In this document: one piece after another, positions 15,848 to 24,420 of the stretch
Layout: each line of letters begins with the position of its first letter
Numbering within the stretch: position 1 is the first letter of the stretch
Origin: DASQUK01 sp963813485
GTDB lineage: Bacteria > Actinomycetota > Acidimicrobiia > Acidimicrobiales > VFJN01
Direction: 5' to 3'
Length of the DNA: 64,000 nucleotides
Assembly (NCBI GenBank): GCA_963813485.1
Contig: CAWEZE010000004.1
Coordinates: 62,001-126,000 of the forward strand
The notes under the pieces: model-generated
Databases searched by the model: none
Seen by the model: the letters and a program-made list of their open reading frames with translations, nothing else
Told to the model about the DNA's origin: nothing
Program-made: the position numbers and the translations under genes

Positions 15848-16902
15848 GACAGGACCTCGGCGAGGGCGGCGAGGAAGGCGTCGTCCTCGGCCGGGGTACC
15901 GATCGTGACGCGCAGGCAGCCGTCGAGGCGGGGCCAGCTGGCGCAGTTGCGGATCAGCACCGAACGGTCCAGGAGCGCCCGCCACACCTCGGCCCCCTCC
16001 CGCTCCCGAGGCCGGAACAGCACGAAGTTCGCGTCCGACCGCCACACGTCCACGGGCAGCTCGGCGAGGGCGCCGAAGACCCGCCCGCGCTCCTCGACCA
16101 GCGCCGCGACCCGTGCCCGCATCTCGTCCGTGAACGAGAGCGCCAGCGTGCCCGCCAGCTGCTTCACCACGTCGAGGTGGTAGGGCAGCACCACCTTGTC
16201 GAGCTCCGCCACCAGCCCGGCGGGACCGACCAGGTAGCCGAGCCGGGCACCGGCCATCGACCAGGTCTTCGAGAAGGTGCGGCTGACGACGACACCCCGC
16301 CTCTCGTCGACCATGCCGAGGGCGGACCACGGGGCGAACTGGCCATATGCCTCGTCCACCACGACGATGCCGGGTGCCATGTCCGCGACGGCCTGCACCG
16401 TCTCCTCGGGCTCGGCCATTCCCGTCGGGTTGTTGGGCGAGCACAGGAACGTGATCTCCGGTGCGTGCTCGGCCAACACCCGGCGGACCTCGCCGAGGTC
16501 GAGCGTGAGGTCTTCGGAGCGTTCGCCCACCGCGACCCCGGTCCCCGTGATGCGGGCGATGTGGCTGTGCAGTGCGTACGTGGGCTCGAACACCGCCGCA
16601 TGTCGACCCGGACCGCCGTAGCTGAGCAGCAGGGTCTGGAGCACCTCGTTCGATCCGTTGGCCGCGAACACCTGCTCCGGCGCCACGCCGTGGTGCTCGG
16701 CGATCGCCTCCCGCAGCGTGCGGTACCCGCGGTCGGGATAGCGGTGCCATTCGATCGTGGCCAGCGCCTCGCCCAACCGGCGGGTGAACGCCGCCGGGGG
16801 CGCCTCCGGCGCCTCGTTGGTGTTGAGCCGGACCGCCACGTCGACCTGGGGCGAGTGGTAACCGGACATCATGGCGAGGTCGTCGCGGGGTGCGAGCGTC
16901 AT
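15844..16902 (-). CDS. hisC: Histidinol-phosphate aminotransferase
   Basis: 352 aa, ATG 16902 overlapping the hisD stop (ATGA). Fold-type I PLP enzyme converting imidazole acetol phosphate to histidinol phosphate. Seen: VRLNTNEAPEAPPAAFTRRL, FAANGSNEVLQTLLLSYGG, FLCSPNNPTGMAEPEE (substrate and PLP contacts), VVVDEAYGQF (PLP ring Asp), and the PLP lysine in SRTFSKTWSMAGARLGYLVG. The late RNCASWPRLDGCLRVTIGTP carries the carboxylate-binding Arg. Confidence 0.96.
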   Translation of the reverse strand: MTLAPRDDLAMMSGYHSPQVDVAVRLNTNEAPEAPPAAFTRRLGEALATIEWHRYPDRGYRTLREAIAEHHGVAPEQVFAANGSNEVLQTLLLSYGGPGRHAAVFEPTYALHSHIARITGTGVAVGERSEDLTLDLGEVRRVLAEHAPEITFLCSPNNPTGMAEPEETVQAVADMAPGIVVVDEAYGQFAPWSALGMVDERRGVVVSRTFSKTWSMAGARLGYLVGPAGLVAELDKVVLPYHLDVVKQLAGTLALSFTDEMRARVAALVEERGRVFGALAELPVDVWRSDANFVLFRPREREGAEVWRALLDRSVLIRNCASWPRLDGCLRVTIGTPAEDDAFLAALAEVLS

Positions 16903-18206
16903 GCCGGCCGCCCGGCCTCCTGGGCCCGCAGGCGGACCGACTCTGCGTGGGCGGGTAGTCCCTCGTAGTCGGCCAACACCTCGACGTGCCGCGCCACCTG
17001 CGTCAACCCGTCGGGCGGCACCACCACGGCGTGGATGTGCTTGCGGAAGTCGTCGACCCGCAGGGCACCCGAGAACCGTGCCGACCCGGAGGTGGGCAGC
17101 ACGTGGTTGGCCCCGGCCAGGTAGTCACCGATCGATGCCGGGGCGAGGGGACCGCAGAACACGGCGCCCGCGTGCCGCACCTGCGGCAGCAGCGCCTCCC
17201 AGTCGTCCACCAGTAGCTCGAGGTGCTCCGGAGCGATGGCATTGGCGACCGCCAACGCCTGCTCGGCTCCGTCGGTCAGCACGGCGTAGCCGCCCTCGGT
17301 CAGGGTGGCCTCCAGGTGGCGGCGCCGGGGTGAGCGTGGGACCAGGCGGTCGACCGCCTCGCAGACGGCGTCGACGACCGCGGCGTCCCAGCTGATCAGC
17401 CAGGCCAGCCCATCGGGACCGTGCTCGGCCTGGACCAGCACGTCGATGGCCGCGTGCTCGGCCGGCGTGGAGGCGTCGGCCACGACCACCACCTCGGACG
17501 GTCCTGCGAACGCGGAGGGAACGCTCACCAGCCCCAGCCCCGCGACCTCTCGCTTGGCCTGGGCCACGCGTGCGCTGCCGGGCCCGACCACCACGTCGAC
17601 CGGGCGGATCGATTCGGTGCCGTACGCCAACGCGGCGATCGCAGCCGGTCCCCCGACCCGGTACACCTCGTCGGCGCCGGCGAGGGCGGCGGCGGCGAGG
17701 ATCCCGTCATCGACCGTGCCGTCGGCGCCCGGTGCGGTAACGAGTACGACCTCCGGCACGCCCGCCACCCGGGCGGGCACGACGGTCATGAGCACCGTGG
17801 AGACGAGGGGAGCGGCGGCGCTGGGCACGTAGCAGCCGGCGCGGTCGACGGGTCGCACCAGCTCCCGGATCTCGATGGCGCCGTTGCGGTGCACCAGCTC
17901 GGGCCGCCGCTGCGCGGCGTGGTAGGCGCTGATGTTGGCGTGGGCGACCTCGAGGGAGGCCCGCAGGCGGGCCGGGACGCGGTCCAGTGCTGCGACGACG
18001 TCGGTGGGCGGCACCCGGAGCTCGTCGACAGCCACCCCGTCGAAGCGCTCCGTCAGCGAGCGGAGCGCCGCGTCGCCTCCGTCGCGTACTTCCGCCAGCA
18101 CGGTGCGCACCTCGTCGACGGGCGGCTCGACCTGAGCGGCGGGGCGCGGCAGCCGCGAGCGCAGGTCGGCGGTCCCGGATCCACGCAGGTCGAGGCGGCG
18201 GAGCAC
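16899..18206 (-). CDS. hisD: Histidinol dehydrogenase
   Basis: 435 aa. Zinc- and NAD-dependent enzyme for the last two oxidations to histidine. Visible: GCYVPSAAAPLVSTVLMTVV, the signature around VAQAKREVAGLGLVSVPSAF and AGPSEVVVVADASTPAEHAA, VLVQAEHGPDGLAWLISWD, NAIAPEHLELLVDD (catalytic Glu-His), and GAVFCGPLAPASIGDYLAGA followed by NHVLPTSGSARF (zinc site). It leads the hisD-hisC-hisB group, in which all three genes overlap by 4 bp. Confidence 0.97.
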   Translation of the reverse strand: MLRRLDLRGSGTADLRSRLPRPAAQVEPPVDEVRTVLAEVRDGGDAALRSLTERFDGVAVDELRVPPTDVVAALDRVPARLRASLEVAHANISAYHAAQRRPELVHRNGAIEIRELVRPVDRAGCYVPSAAAPLVSTVLMTVVPARVAGVPEVVLVTAPGADGTVDDGILAAAALAGADEVYRVGGPAAIAALAYGTESIRPVDVVVGPGSARVAQAKREVAGLGLVSVPSAFAGPSEVVVVADASTPAEHAAIDVLVQAEHGPDGLAWLISWDAAVVDAVCEAVDRLVPRSPRRRHLEATLTEGGYAVLTDGAEQALAVANAIAPEHLELLVDDWEALLPQVRHAGAVFCGPLAPASIGDYLAGANHVLPTSGSARFSGALRVDDFRKHIHAVVVPPDGLTQVARHVEVLADYEGLPAHAESVRLRAQEAGRPA

Positions 18207-18266
18207 GGAGCAACGCTAGCGGCGCGCAGTGGAGCGACCCCATCCGGTTCCGGGTAGAACCGGAAC

Positions 18267-18458
18267 ATGGACAGCGACCGCGCCCAGCTCTCGGCCCTGG
18301 CGACCACACTCGACGACCTGGCGACCCGCATCACCGCCGTCGGGGATCGCTACCGGGGGTCACCCCGGCCGGACGTCGCCGACGGGCTCTACGAGGTCGA
18401 GCGGTCGCTGCTGACGGCGAGCCGCCAGCTCGAGCGGGTCATGCGGTCGATGCGCTGA
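18267..18458 (+). CDS. Small helical protein of unknown function
   Basis: 63 aa, divergent from hisD. Composition is soluble and heptad-like: DRAQLSALATTLDDLATRIT and GLYEVERSLLTASRQLERVM suggest two amphipathic helices, possibly a coiled coil. Third-codon positions are G/C-rich as in real genes here. No family is recognised. An inverted repeat (CCGGTTCC...GGAACCGG-like) lies just before the start, and a strong hairpin follows the stop at 18491-18519. Confidence 0.55.
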   Translation: MDSDRAQLSALATTLDDLATRITAVGDRYRGSPRPDVADGLYEVERSLLTASRQLERVMRSMR

Positions 18459-18490
18459 CGCGTGCTCGACGAGGCCTGGCCCCGGAAACA

Positions 18491-18519
18491 GCGACGGCGC
18501 CCTCGTGGGGCGCCGTCGC
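18491..18519. terminator. Strong hairpin, likely terminator
   Basis: GCGACGGCGCCC (18491-18502) pairs perfectly with GGGCGCCGTCGC (18508-18519) across a 5-base loop. It starts 32 bp after the small gene's stop. No T-run follows, which is common for hairpin terminators in high-GC actinobacteria. Confidence 0.65.
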
Positions 18520-18776
18520 GGCGACGCCAGGCGGCGGATCCCAGCGTCGCATTGGAACCAGGTGGCGGGAACCTGGTCTTCATCCAAGTTATCGCTCACA
18601 GCAGGGCAGAGGGTGCGCGGCCAGCCGACATTTCTTTGCAATGCGTTCACGACCCGTTGGCCTCGCGTCGCAGGATGCTCGATCGCATCTCGGGTGGGGC
18701 TGCGCCCCGCACCCATCGCCGCCGGGTGAGCTGGTTGCGCGCGCCACCCGCCTGCGGTGCTCGCTTCGCTCCCACC
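18520..18776. repeat. Gene-free stretch with a REP-like palindromic element
   Basis: No coding gene is supported here. An inverted pair ACCAGGT/ACCTGGT is at about 18558-18580. From 18691 a palindrome GGGGCTGCGCCCC leads into a conserved tail (CCCATCGCCGCCGGG). The same block occurs in reverse orientation at 30499-30533 with about 30 of 33 matches, and its hairpin recurs in the 92-bp tandem repeat at 24421-24614. The element runs up to the nth stop codon at 18777. Confidence 0.6.
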
Positions 18777-19469
18777 TCAGAACGTGAACGCCGAAGGACA
18801 GACGTCTGCCAGCACGCACACGTCGCACCGGGGCTTGCGCGCCATGCACACCCGGCGGCCGTGCAGGATGAGGCGCAGGCTGAGAGCGCCCCGCTCGTCG
18901 GCCCGAACCATGGGGTTCAACTCGAGCTCGACCTTCACGGGGTCGGTCTGCCGGGTGAGCCCCAGCCGGTGTGACAGCCGCAGCACGTGGGTGTCGACTG
19001 GTAGGCCGGGCTCACCGAGTGCCACGCTGCGGACCACGTTGCCGGTCTTGCGGCCCACCCCCGGCAGCGTGACCAGGTCGGACAGCTTGTGCGGCACCTC
19101 GCCGCCGAACCGTTCGACCAGCGCCGCCGCCATCCCCATAAGGCTGCGCGTCTTGTTGCGGAAGAATCCCGTCGACTGGATGATCGTCTCGAGCTCGGCC
19201 GGATCGGCGGCCGCCAGGTCCGCGGGCCGCGGGTACTTGGCGAAGACCGCCGGGGTCACCATGTTGACCCGCTCGTCGGTCGTCTGCGCGGACAGGATCG
19301 TGGCCACCAACAGTTCGTAAGGGTTGGAGTAGTCGAGCGCACACAGCTCGGTCGCCGTCCCCGGGTACTCCTCGGCGAGCCGGTCGGCGACGACGCGGGC
19401 ACGTCCCTTGGGGCTACGGGGTCGACCGCCGCTCATCGCTCCCGACGTCCGCTCATCGCTTGCGGACAC
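18777..19469 (-). CDS. nth: Endonuclease III
   Basis: 230 aa; ATG 19436 (MSGGRPRSPKGRARVVADRL) is an alternative start. Base-excision repair glycosylase/AP-lyase for oxidised pyrimidines. The HhH-GPD core is complete: ILSAQTTDERVNMVTPAVFA, DLVTLPGVGRKTGNVVRSVA (catalytic Lys) and PVDTHVLRLSHRLGLTRQTD (catalytic Asp). The [4Fe-4S] loop fits C-x6-C-x2-C-x5-C in CMARKPRCDVCVLADVCPS. It is encoded convergently to the small gene at 18267 across a REP-like spacer. Confidence 0.97.
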   Translation of the reverse strand: MSASDERTSGAMSGGRPRSPKGRARVVADRLAEEYPGTATELCALDYSNPYELLVATILSAQTTDERVNMVTPAVFAKYPRPADLAAADPAELETIIQSTGFFRNKTRSLMGMAAALVERFGGEVPHKLSDLVTLPGVGRKTGNVVRSVALGEPGLPVDTHVLRLSHRLGLTRQTDPVKVELELNPMVRADERGALSLRLILHGRRVCMARKPRCDVCVLADVCPSAFTF

Positions 19470-19522
19470 TACCGGGCAAGCATCGCGCCCCCGAGTGGCC
19501 CCGGCCTGCTACACCAGCGCCA

Positions 19523-20773
19523 ATGGCACGGCGGTCACCGGCGTTGCCCGCGGCGCTTGCGGCGACACTGCTCGTGGTCGCCCTCGGTGGCATCCGCCCC
19601 GAGCCGGACGCCCGAACCGACGGCGCCCCGGGCTCGGCGAGTGTGGCCGGGTTTCCCGGCCGGAACGAACCCCGACGGCTCGACGGGCATGCGGCCGCAA
19701 TCGCCAGGGCGAATGCGGCGTACGCGGCCGAGCACCCCCGGACGTTCACGCTGGTGGCCACCGGCGACGTCCTGCTCCACACGGCCCTGTGGGAGCAGGC
19801 GCGCGCCGACGCCGCCTCGGCGGGAAACCCCGGCGGCCACGACTTCGGGCCCATGCTCGCCGGCATCCGGCCGGTGGTGAGCGGGGCCGACGTGGCGATC
19901 TGTCACATGGAGACGCCGGTCGCTCCGCCCGGCGGGCCGTTCTCGAGCTATCCCAGCTTCTCCGTGCCCCCGGAAATCGCCCCGGCGCTGGCGGCCACCG
20001 GCTACGACGCCTGCACGACGGCGTCCAACCACACATACGACCGGGGCTCCGAGGGCGTGACTCGGACCCTCGACGCGCTCGACGCGGCCGGGATCCGCCA
20101 CGCCGGGTCCGCCCGAACCCCACAAGAGGCCGGCACGACGACGCTGCTCGACGTCGACGGGGTCAGGCTGGCGCTGCTCTCGTACACGTTCGGCTTCAAC
20201 GGCATCCCGGCCCCCGGCGGCGAGACGTGGCGATCCAACCCCATCGACGAGGGCCGGATCCTCGCCGACGCGAGCGTCGCCCGGCGTCGGGGCGCCGAGG
20301 TCGTCGTCGTGGCCCTCCACTGGGGCGACGAGTACAACCACGAACCCAACGGGCAGCAGCAGGCGCTGGCCCCGAGGCTCATCGGGTCGCCCGACATCGA
20401 CCTGCTCCTGGGCCACCACGCCCACGTGGTGCAGCCGATCGAGGCCGTCGGCAACGAGTGGGTCGTGTACGGCATGGGCAACCTGGTGTCCAACCAGGGC
20501 TCCCAGGGGCCGGACAAGCTGGAGGGGCTGCTCCTCCGGTTCAGGTTCACCGAGCAGCCCGACGGCGGCTGGCGCGTCACCAGCGCGGAGTTCTCGGCGG
20601 TGCTCACCGACGATCGCGGGCCGATCCGGGTGGTGGACGTCCGGCGGGCGCTCGCCGATCCCGGCACCGACCCGAGCCTCCGACCCCGGCTGCAGACCGC
20701 CTGGGAGCGCACCGCCGGGATTGCGGGCGCCCGGGGCGCCCCGGCTCACGGGTTGCGCCCGATCCCCACCTAG
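19523..20773 (+). CDS. CapA-family (poly-gamma-glutamate type) metallophosphoesterase, exported
   Basis: 416 aa from ATG 19523 (MARRSPALPAALAATLLVVA starts a signal peptide or anchor). The CapA domain covers about residues 75-360: FTLVATGDVLLHTALWEQ, ADVAICHMETPVAPP, ACTTASNHTYDRGSEGVTRT, VVVVALHWGDEYNHEPNGQQ and LLLGHHAHVVQPIEAVGNEW, then YGMGNLVSNQG. These carry the metal ligands of the calcineurin-like fold. Family members act at the cell surface in polyglutamate or capsule handling; no other cap genes are present. Its TAG stop overlaps a copy of the repeat right end at 20772-20799. Confidence 0.88.
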   Translation: MARRSPALPAALAATLLVVALGGIRPEPDARTDGAPGSASVAGFPGRNEPRRLDGHAAAIARANAAYAAEHPRTFTLVATGDVLLHTALWEQARADAASAGNPGGHDFGPMLAGIRPVVSGADVAICHMETPVAPPGGPFSSYPSFSVPPEIAPALAATGYDACTTASNHTYDRGSEGVTRTLDALDAAGIRHAGSARTPQEAGTTTLLDVDGVRLALLSYTFGFNGIPAPGGETWRSNPIDEGRILADASVARRRGAEVVVVALHWGDEYNHEPNGQQQALAPRLIGSPDIDLLLGHHAHVVQPIEAVGNEWVVYGMGNLVSNQGSQGPDKLEGLLLRFRFTEQPDGGWRVTSAEFSAVLTDDRGPIRVVDVRRALADPGTDPSLRPRLQTAWERTAGIAGARGAPAHGLRPIPT

Positions 20774-20799
20774 AGGACGTGCCTATCCGCTCAGGTCCT
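20772..20799. repeat. Structured element, copy C (right end only)
   Basis: 28 bp identical to 1942-1969 of copy A, including the arm CCTATCCGCTC. The left arm and inner helix are absent. The match begins within the capA stop codon (TAG, 20771-20773). It lies in the 38-bp gap before mshD. Confidence 0.85.
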
Positions 20800-20811
20800 T
20801 AGTGTCGGAGC

Positions 20812-21734
20812 GTGCGACAACTCGAGGTCAAGCGACAGCTATCCGCCGCCGACATCGAGGCGGTCAGCGCGCTGGTCCGGGCGGCCGAGCGGGCCGACGG
20901 CCACCAGCCGCTCGACGAGCACCGCTTCCTCGACGCCGCGGTAGGCGGCGGGCACGACTTCGCCGGGCTGCTGGCCTGGCCATCCGGGCACGACCACCCT
21001 GTCGCCTACGCCAACGTCATTCGGGGTGACCGGCGCTGGGAGCTGGAGCTGGTGGTCGATCCCCAGCACCGCGACGAGCTCGACGACATCGGCCCGACCA
21101 TGCTGTCGGCGGCGCTCGACGTGGTGCGAGACGAGGGCGGCGGCCACGTCCACCTCTGGGTGTACAAGCCGACACCGGCGCACGACCGCATGGCCGAAGC
21201 GGTCGGGCTGGCCCGCGGCCGCGACCTGTGGCAGCTCCGCCGACCGCTCCCGGTAGGCGAGCCGTACGCCCTCGAGACCCGGCCGTTCGACGTCGGCCGG
21301 GACGAAGAGGCGTGGCTCGAGGTCAACAACCGGGCCTTCGACTGGCACCCGGAGCAGGGCGGCTGGACCCTCGACGACCTGCGCAGCCGCGAGGCGGAGC
21401 CGTGGTTCGATCCCGCCGGCTTCCTACTGCACGAGCGGGACGGGCGGCTGGCCGGCTTCTGCTGGACCAAGGTGCACGCCGACCATCCCCGTTGGGGGAG
21501 ATCTACGTGATCGCCGTCGACCCCGCCGTACACCGTCGGGGCCTGGGTCGGGCACTGGCTCTCGCAGGGCTGGACCACCTCGCCGGCGAGGGGCTGAGGG
21601 TCGGCATGCTGTACGTCGACGCCACCAATGAGCCGGCCAACAAGCTCTACGCCGACCTGGGCTTCACCCGCGACCACACCGACCGCGCCTACGTCGGCGA
21701 CGTTCCGCAAGGCTCTAGTGCGATCGTCCGCTAG
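20812..21734 (+). pseudogene. mshD: Mycothiol synthase, single frameshift
   Basis: Two GNAT domains acetylate Cys-GlcN-Ins to mycothiol. The first frame (GTG 20812) covers the N-terminal domain and half of the second, through LAGFCWTKVHADHP. After a C-run at 21487-21490 the conserved sequence continues one frame over: PLGEIYVIAVDPAVHRRGLG, LRVGMLYVDATNEPANKLYA, DLGFTRDHTDRAYVGDVPQ. Adding one C to the run restores a protein of about 307 aa, the usual family length. Either a recent inactivation or a sequencing indel. All other conserved parts are intact, so a base-call error is quite possible. Confidence 0.88.
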
Positions 21735-22510
21735 CCGGTACCCACCCCCAGGGCGTTGCCGATCCCGAACGTGATCAGCGCCGGCACCACCGTGAACACC
21801 ACCTGGCGGCCGATCGCCCGGCCGATCGGGCGGTCGGTGGAACGGCCGATGAGCCACCCGACGACGACCGCCGCCAGCACGCCAAGGACCAGCGACGCCA
21901 CCTTGGCGGCGTTCCCGGACGTCACGAACCAGGGGACCAGCGGTACCAGCGCCCCGACCGAGAACGACACGAACGACGACGCCGCCGCCGCCAGTGGCGA
22001 GCCGAGCTGTTGGGGATCGATGCCCAGCTCCTCGCGGGCGTGGGCCTCGAGCGCCACAGCGGGATCGCTCATCATGGCCTCGGCCACGTCGCGCGCCTGG
22101 TCGGGGGCGAGGCCGCGCTGCTCGTAGATGTCGGCCAGCTCCCGGGTCTCGTGCTCGGGGCGCCGGCGCAGCTCGCGGGCCTCGATCCGCAGCTCCCGCA
22201 GCAGGAGCTCGGACTGCACCCGCATGGAGTTGTACTCGCCGGCTGCCATGGAGATGGCGCCGGCAATGAGCCCGGCGAGCCCCGCCAGGCGGACCACCGC
22301 CGGCTGGGGATTGGCCCCGGCCACGCCCAGGATCAAGCCCATGTTGCTGACCAAGCCGTCGCTGACCCCGAAGACCGCGGCCCGCACCGCCCCGCCCTGG
22401 ACGTCCCGATGGTGGAACTCGGGATGTGCGGAGACGGCGCCGGTGCTTCGTCCGGCGGCGGCCCGCGGCCGCGCCGAGCCCGCATCGACGATCCGCCAGA
22501 ACGAGGGCAC
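21731..22510 (-). CDS. VIT1/CCC1-family transporter
   Basis: 259 aa. The N-terminal signature EFHHRDVQGGAVRAAVFGVS and DGLVSNMGLILGVAGANPQP is typical of the VIT family (iron/manganese transport). Five hydrophobic segments are predicted: two N-terminal, then a cytosolic helical domain with many Glu residues (LRIEARELRRRPEHETRELA), then three C-terminal. The substrate is inferred to be Fe2+ or Mn2+. It is convergent with mshD, stops overlapping by 4 bp. The N-terminal 25 residues before the conserved part are not typical, but no closer start codon exists. Confidence 0.88.
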   Translation of the reverse strand: MPSFWRIVDAGSARPRAAAGRSTGAVSAHPEFHHRDVQGGAVRAAVFGVSDGLVSNMGLILGVAGANPQPAVVRLAGLAGLIAGAISMAAGEYNSMRVQSELLLRELRIEARELRRRPEHETRELADIYEQRGLAPDQARDVAEAMMSDPAVALEAHAREELGIDPQQLGSPLAAAASSFVSFSVGALVPLVPWFVTSGNAAKVASLVLGVLAAVVVGWLIGRSTDRPIGRAIGRQVVFTVVPALITFGIGNALGVGTG

Positions 22511-22561
22511 GGTCGCACGGTACCGGCGGTTGAGCCCCGCTACCGCCGTAGCCTGGCGATC

Positions 22562-23789
22562 GTGCCCACCCGCTACGACGTGGACCGCGACGAGCTCACG
22601 AGGATCCTGGCCGACGAGCCGCGCTACCGGGTCGAACAGGTGTGGGACGGCCTGTACCGCCAGCTGGCATCTCCCGCCGATCTGACCACCCTGCCCCGGG
22701 CCCTGCGCGCCCGCCTGGACGACGAGCTGCCGGTGGCGCTGTCAAGCGTGACGGAGTCGATCGACCGGTCCGGCGCGACCGTGAAGTGGCTGTTCGGTCT
22801 CGAAGGGGGAGCCCACATCGAAACCGTGCTGATGCGCTACCGCGACCGCACGACCGTGTGCGTCTCCACCCAGGCGGGATGCGCCATGGCCTGTGGGTTC
22901 TGCGCCACGGGACAGGGCGGCTTCGAGCGCCACCTCACCACCGGTGAGATCGTCGAGCAGATCGTCCGCGCCGCTCGCCGGGCCCGTGACGACGGCGGGC
23001 GGCTGGGCAACGTCGTGTTCATGGGCATGGGTGAGCCCCTTGCCAACTACGACCGGGTGTGGCCCGCCGTCGAACGCACGCACGGCGACCTCGGCCTGTC
23101 GGCCCGCCACCTCACGTTGTCGACCGTGGGCGTCGTGCCCGGAATCCGCCGGCTGGCGATGGAGGACCTGCCGGTGAACCTGGCGGTCTCCTTGCACGCC
23201 GCCAACGACGCACTGCGTGACGAGCTGGTCCCGATCAACCGGCGCTTACCCGCTCAGCGTTCTGGCCGGCGCCTGCGCCGACTACCTGCGGGCCAAAGGT
23301 CGTCGCCTGTCCTTCGAGTGGGCGCTGATCGACGGCACCAACGACCGGCGCACCGACGCCCGGGAGCTGGCGGACCTGGCCCGCGCGTTGCCGCTGCCCG
23401 CCCACGTCAACCTCATCCCGCTCAACCCCACGCCCGGCTACCCGACCCGCGGGACGCCGCCGGACGGTGTCCGCCGGTTCCGACAGTGGCTCCAGGACCT
23501 CGGCGTCAACGCCACGGTGCGCCGCAACCGCGGCACCGACATCGACGCCGCCTGCGGCCAGCTCGCAGCCCCGGCCAGCGGTGGTCGAGCTCGGACCCGC
23601 TCGGGTGGGCTCGGTCACCGCACCAGCACGGTGACGTCGTCGCCGGCACGGACGGCGTCGACGAGCCGCTCCCCGCGCCGCACCCGGGCGCCGGGCCAGA
23701 TCACCGAGCGCACCACCTCACCGTCCACCTCGGCCCCGGTGCCGATCACCGACGTCCCGCCGGTGGCAGCCAGGTTCGCAGCCAGGTAG
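22562..23789 (+). pseudogene. rlmN: 23S rRNA (adenine2503-C2)-methyltransferase, single frameshift
   Basis: Radical-SAM methyltransferase of 23S rRNA A2503 and some tRNAs. From GTG 22562 the first frame has VKWLFGLEGGAHIETVLMRY and the cluster motif QAGCAMACGFCATGQGGF (C-x3-C-x2-C). VVFMGMGEPLANYDRVWPAV and NLAVSLHAANDALRDELVPI follow. After INRR the frame breaks near 23246 (one extra base) and the match continues: YPLSVLAGACADYLRAKGRR, LSFEWALIDGTNDRRTDARE, HVNLIPLNPTPGYPTRGTPP, GVNATVRRNRGTDIDAACGQ. The conserved end is near 23578. The next in-frame stop is 23789, inside the convergent nucleotidyltransferase, so the true end is uncertain. Confidence 0.85.
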
Positions 23790-24397
23790 CGCGCCGGCGT
23801 CCCGCAGTCGAGGCAGGGCCCGTCCCAGCGGACGACGTCGATCTCGCCGGCAGCGGCCAGCCCTCGCCACGACGCCTCGTAGAGCCCCGACGGCAAGGGC
23901 GCCAACCGCGCCACCTCCGGCCACGGCATGAGCGCGGCGGCGACGCGGCTGGCGTGACCCAGCCGCTCGTCGGGGCCGGCGAGCGCCAGCCTGACGCGGG
24001 TGCCGTCGGCCCCGGCGACGAAGGCGGCCAGCGAGCCCGGACACCAGGTGTCGCTGTTGAGGACCAGCGTCGGGCGGCCGTCGATCCACGGCCGGAGCCG
24101 TCCCAGGGCGCCGGCGGTGCCGAGCGCCTGCGGCTCCTCGACCGAGACGTGGACCCGGGGGTCGAGGTGCGCCTCGATTGCGTTGCGGGCGTGATGAACG
24201 TTGACGGCGATGGCGGACGTGACGGAGCGCGCCCGGTCGAGCGCGTGGTCGACGAGCGGCACCCCGTCGACGGGACAGAGCGGCTTGGGACGCACCCACG
24301 TGAGCGGGCGAAGCCTGGCGCCCTCGCCTGCCGCCAGGATGACGGCGCAGACCTCGGTTGCGCCTGCGCTCCGGGAATCGGGCATCATCGCCTCCAT
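23615..24397 (-). CDS. Sugar-1-phosphate nucleotidyltransferase-like protein
   Basis: 260 aa; starts at 24397, 24388 or 24385 are all possible. The nucleotide-binding signature is VILAAGEGARLRPLTWVRPK followed by PLCPVDGVPLVDHAL, and the metal-binding Asp is in TLVLNSDTWCPGS. Substrate-domain parts are SVEEPQALGTAGALGRLRPW. The C-terminus has a short left-handed beta-helix pattern (GTGAEVDGEVVRSVIWPGAR). It may make NDP-mannose, UDP-MurNAc or a related sugar; the substrate cannot be read from sequence. Convergent overlap with the rlmN reading frame. Confidence 0.85.
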   Translation of the reverse strand: MEAMMPDSRSAGATEVCAVILAAGEGARLRPLTWVRPKPLCPVDGVPLVDHALDRARSVTSAIAVNVHHARNAIEAHLDPRVHVSVEEPQALGTAGALGRLRPWIDGRPTLVLNSDTWCPGSLAAFVAGADGTRVRLALAGPDERLGHASRVAAALMPWPEVARLAPLPSGLYEASWRGLAAAGEIDVVRWDGPCLDCGTPARYLAANLAATGGTSVIGTGAEVDGEVVRSVIWPGARVRRGERLVDAVRAGDDVTVLVR

Positions 24398-24420
24398 GAC
24401 GATTCACCCGAGGGGGCTCC

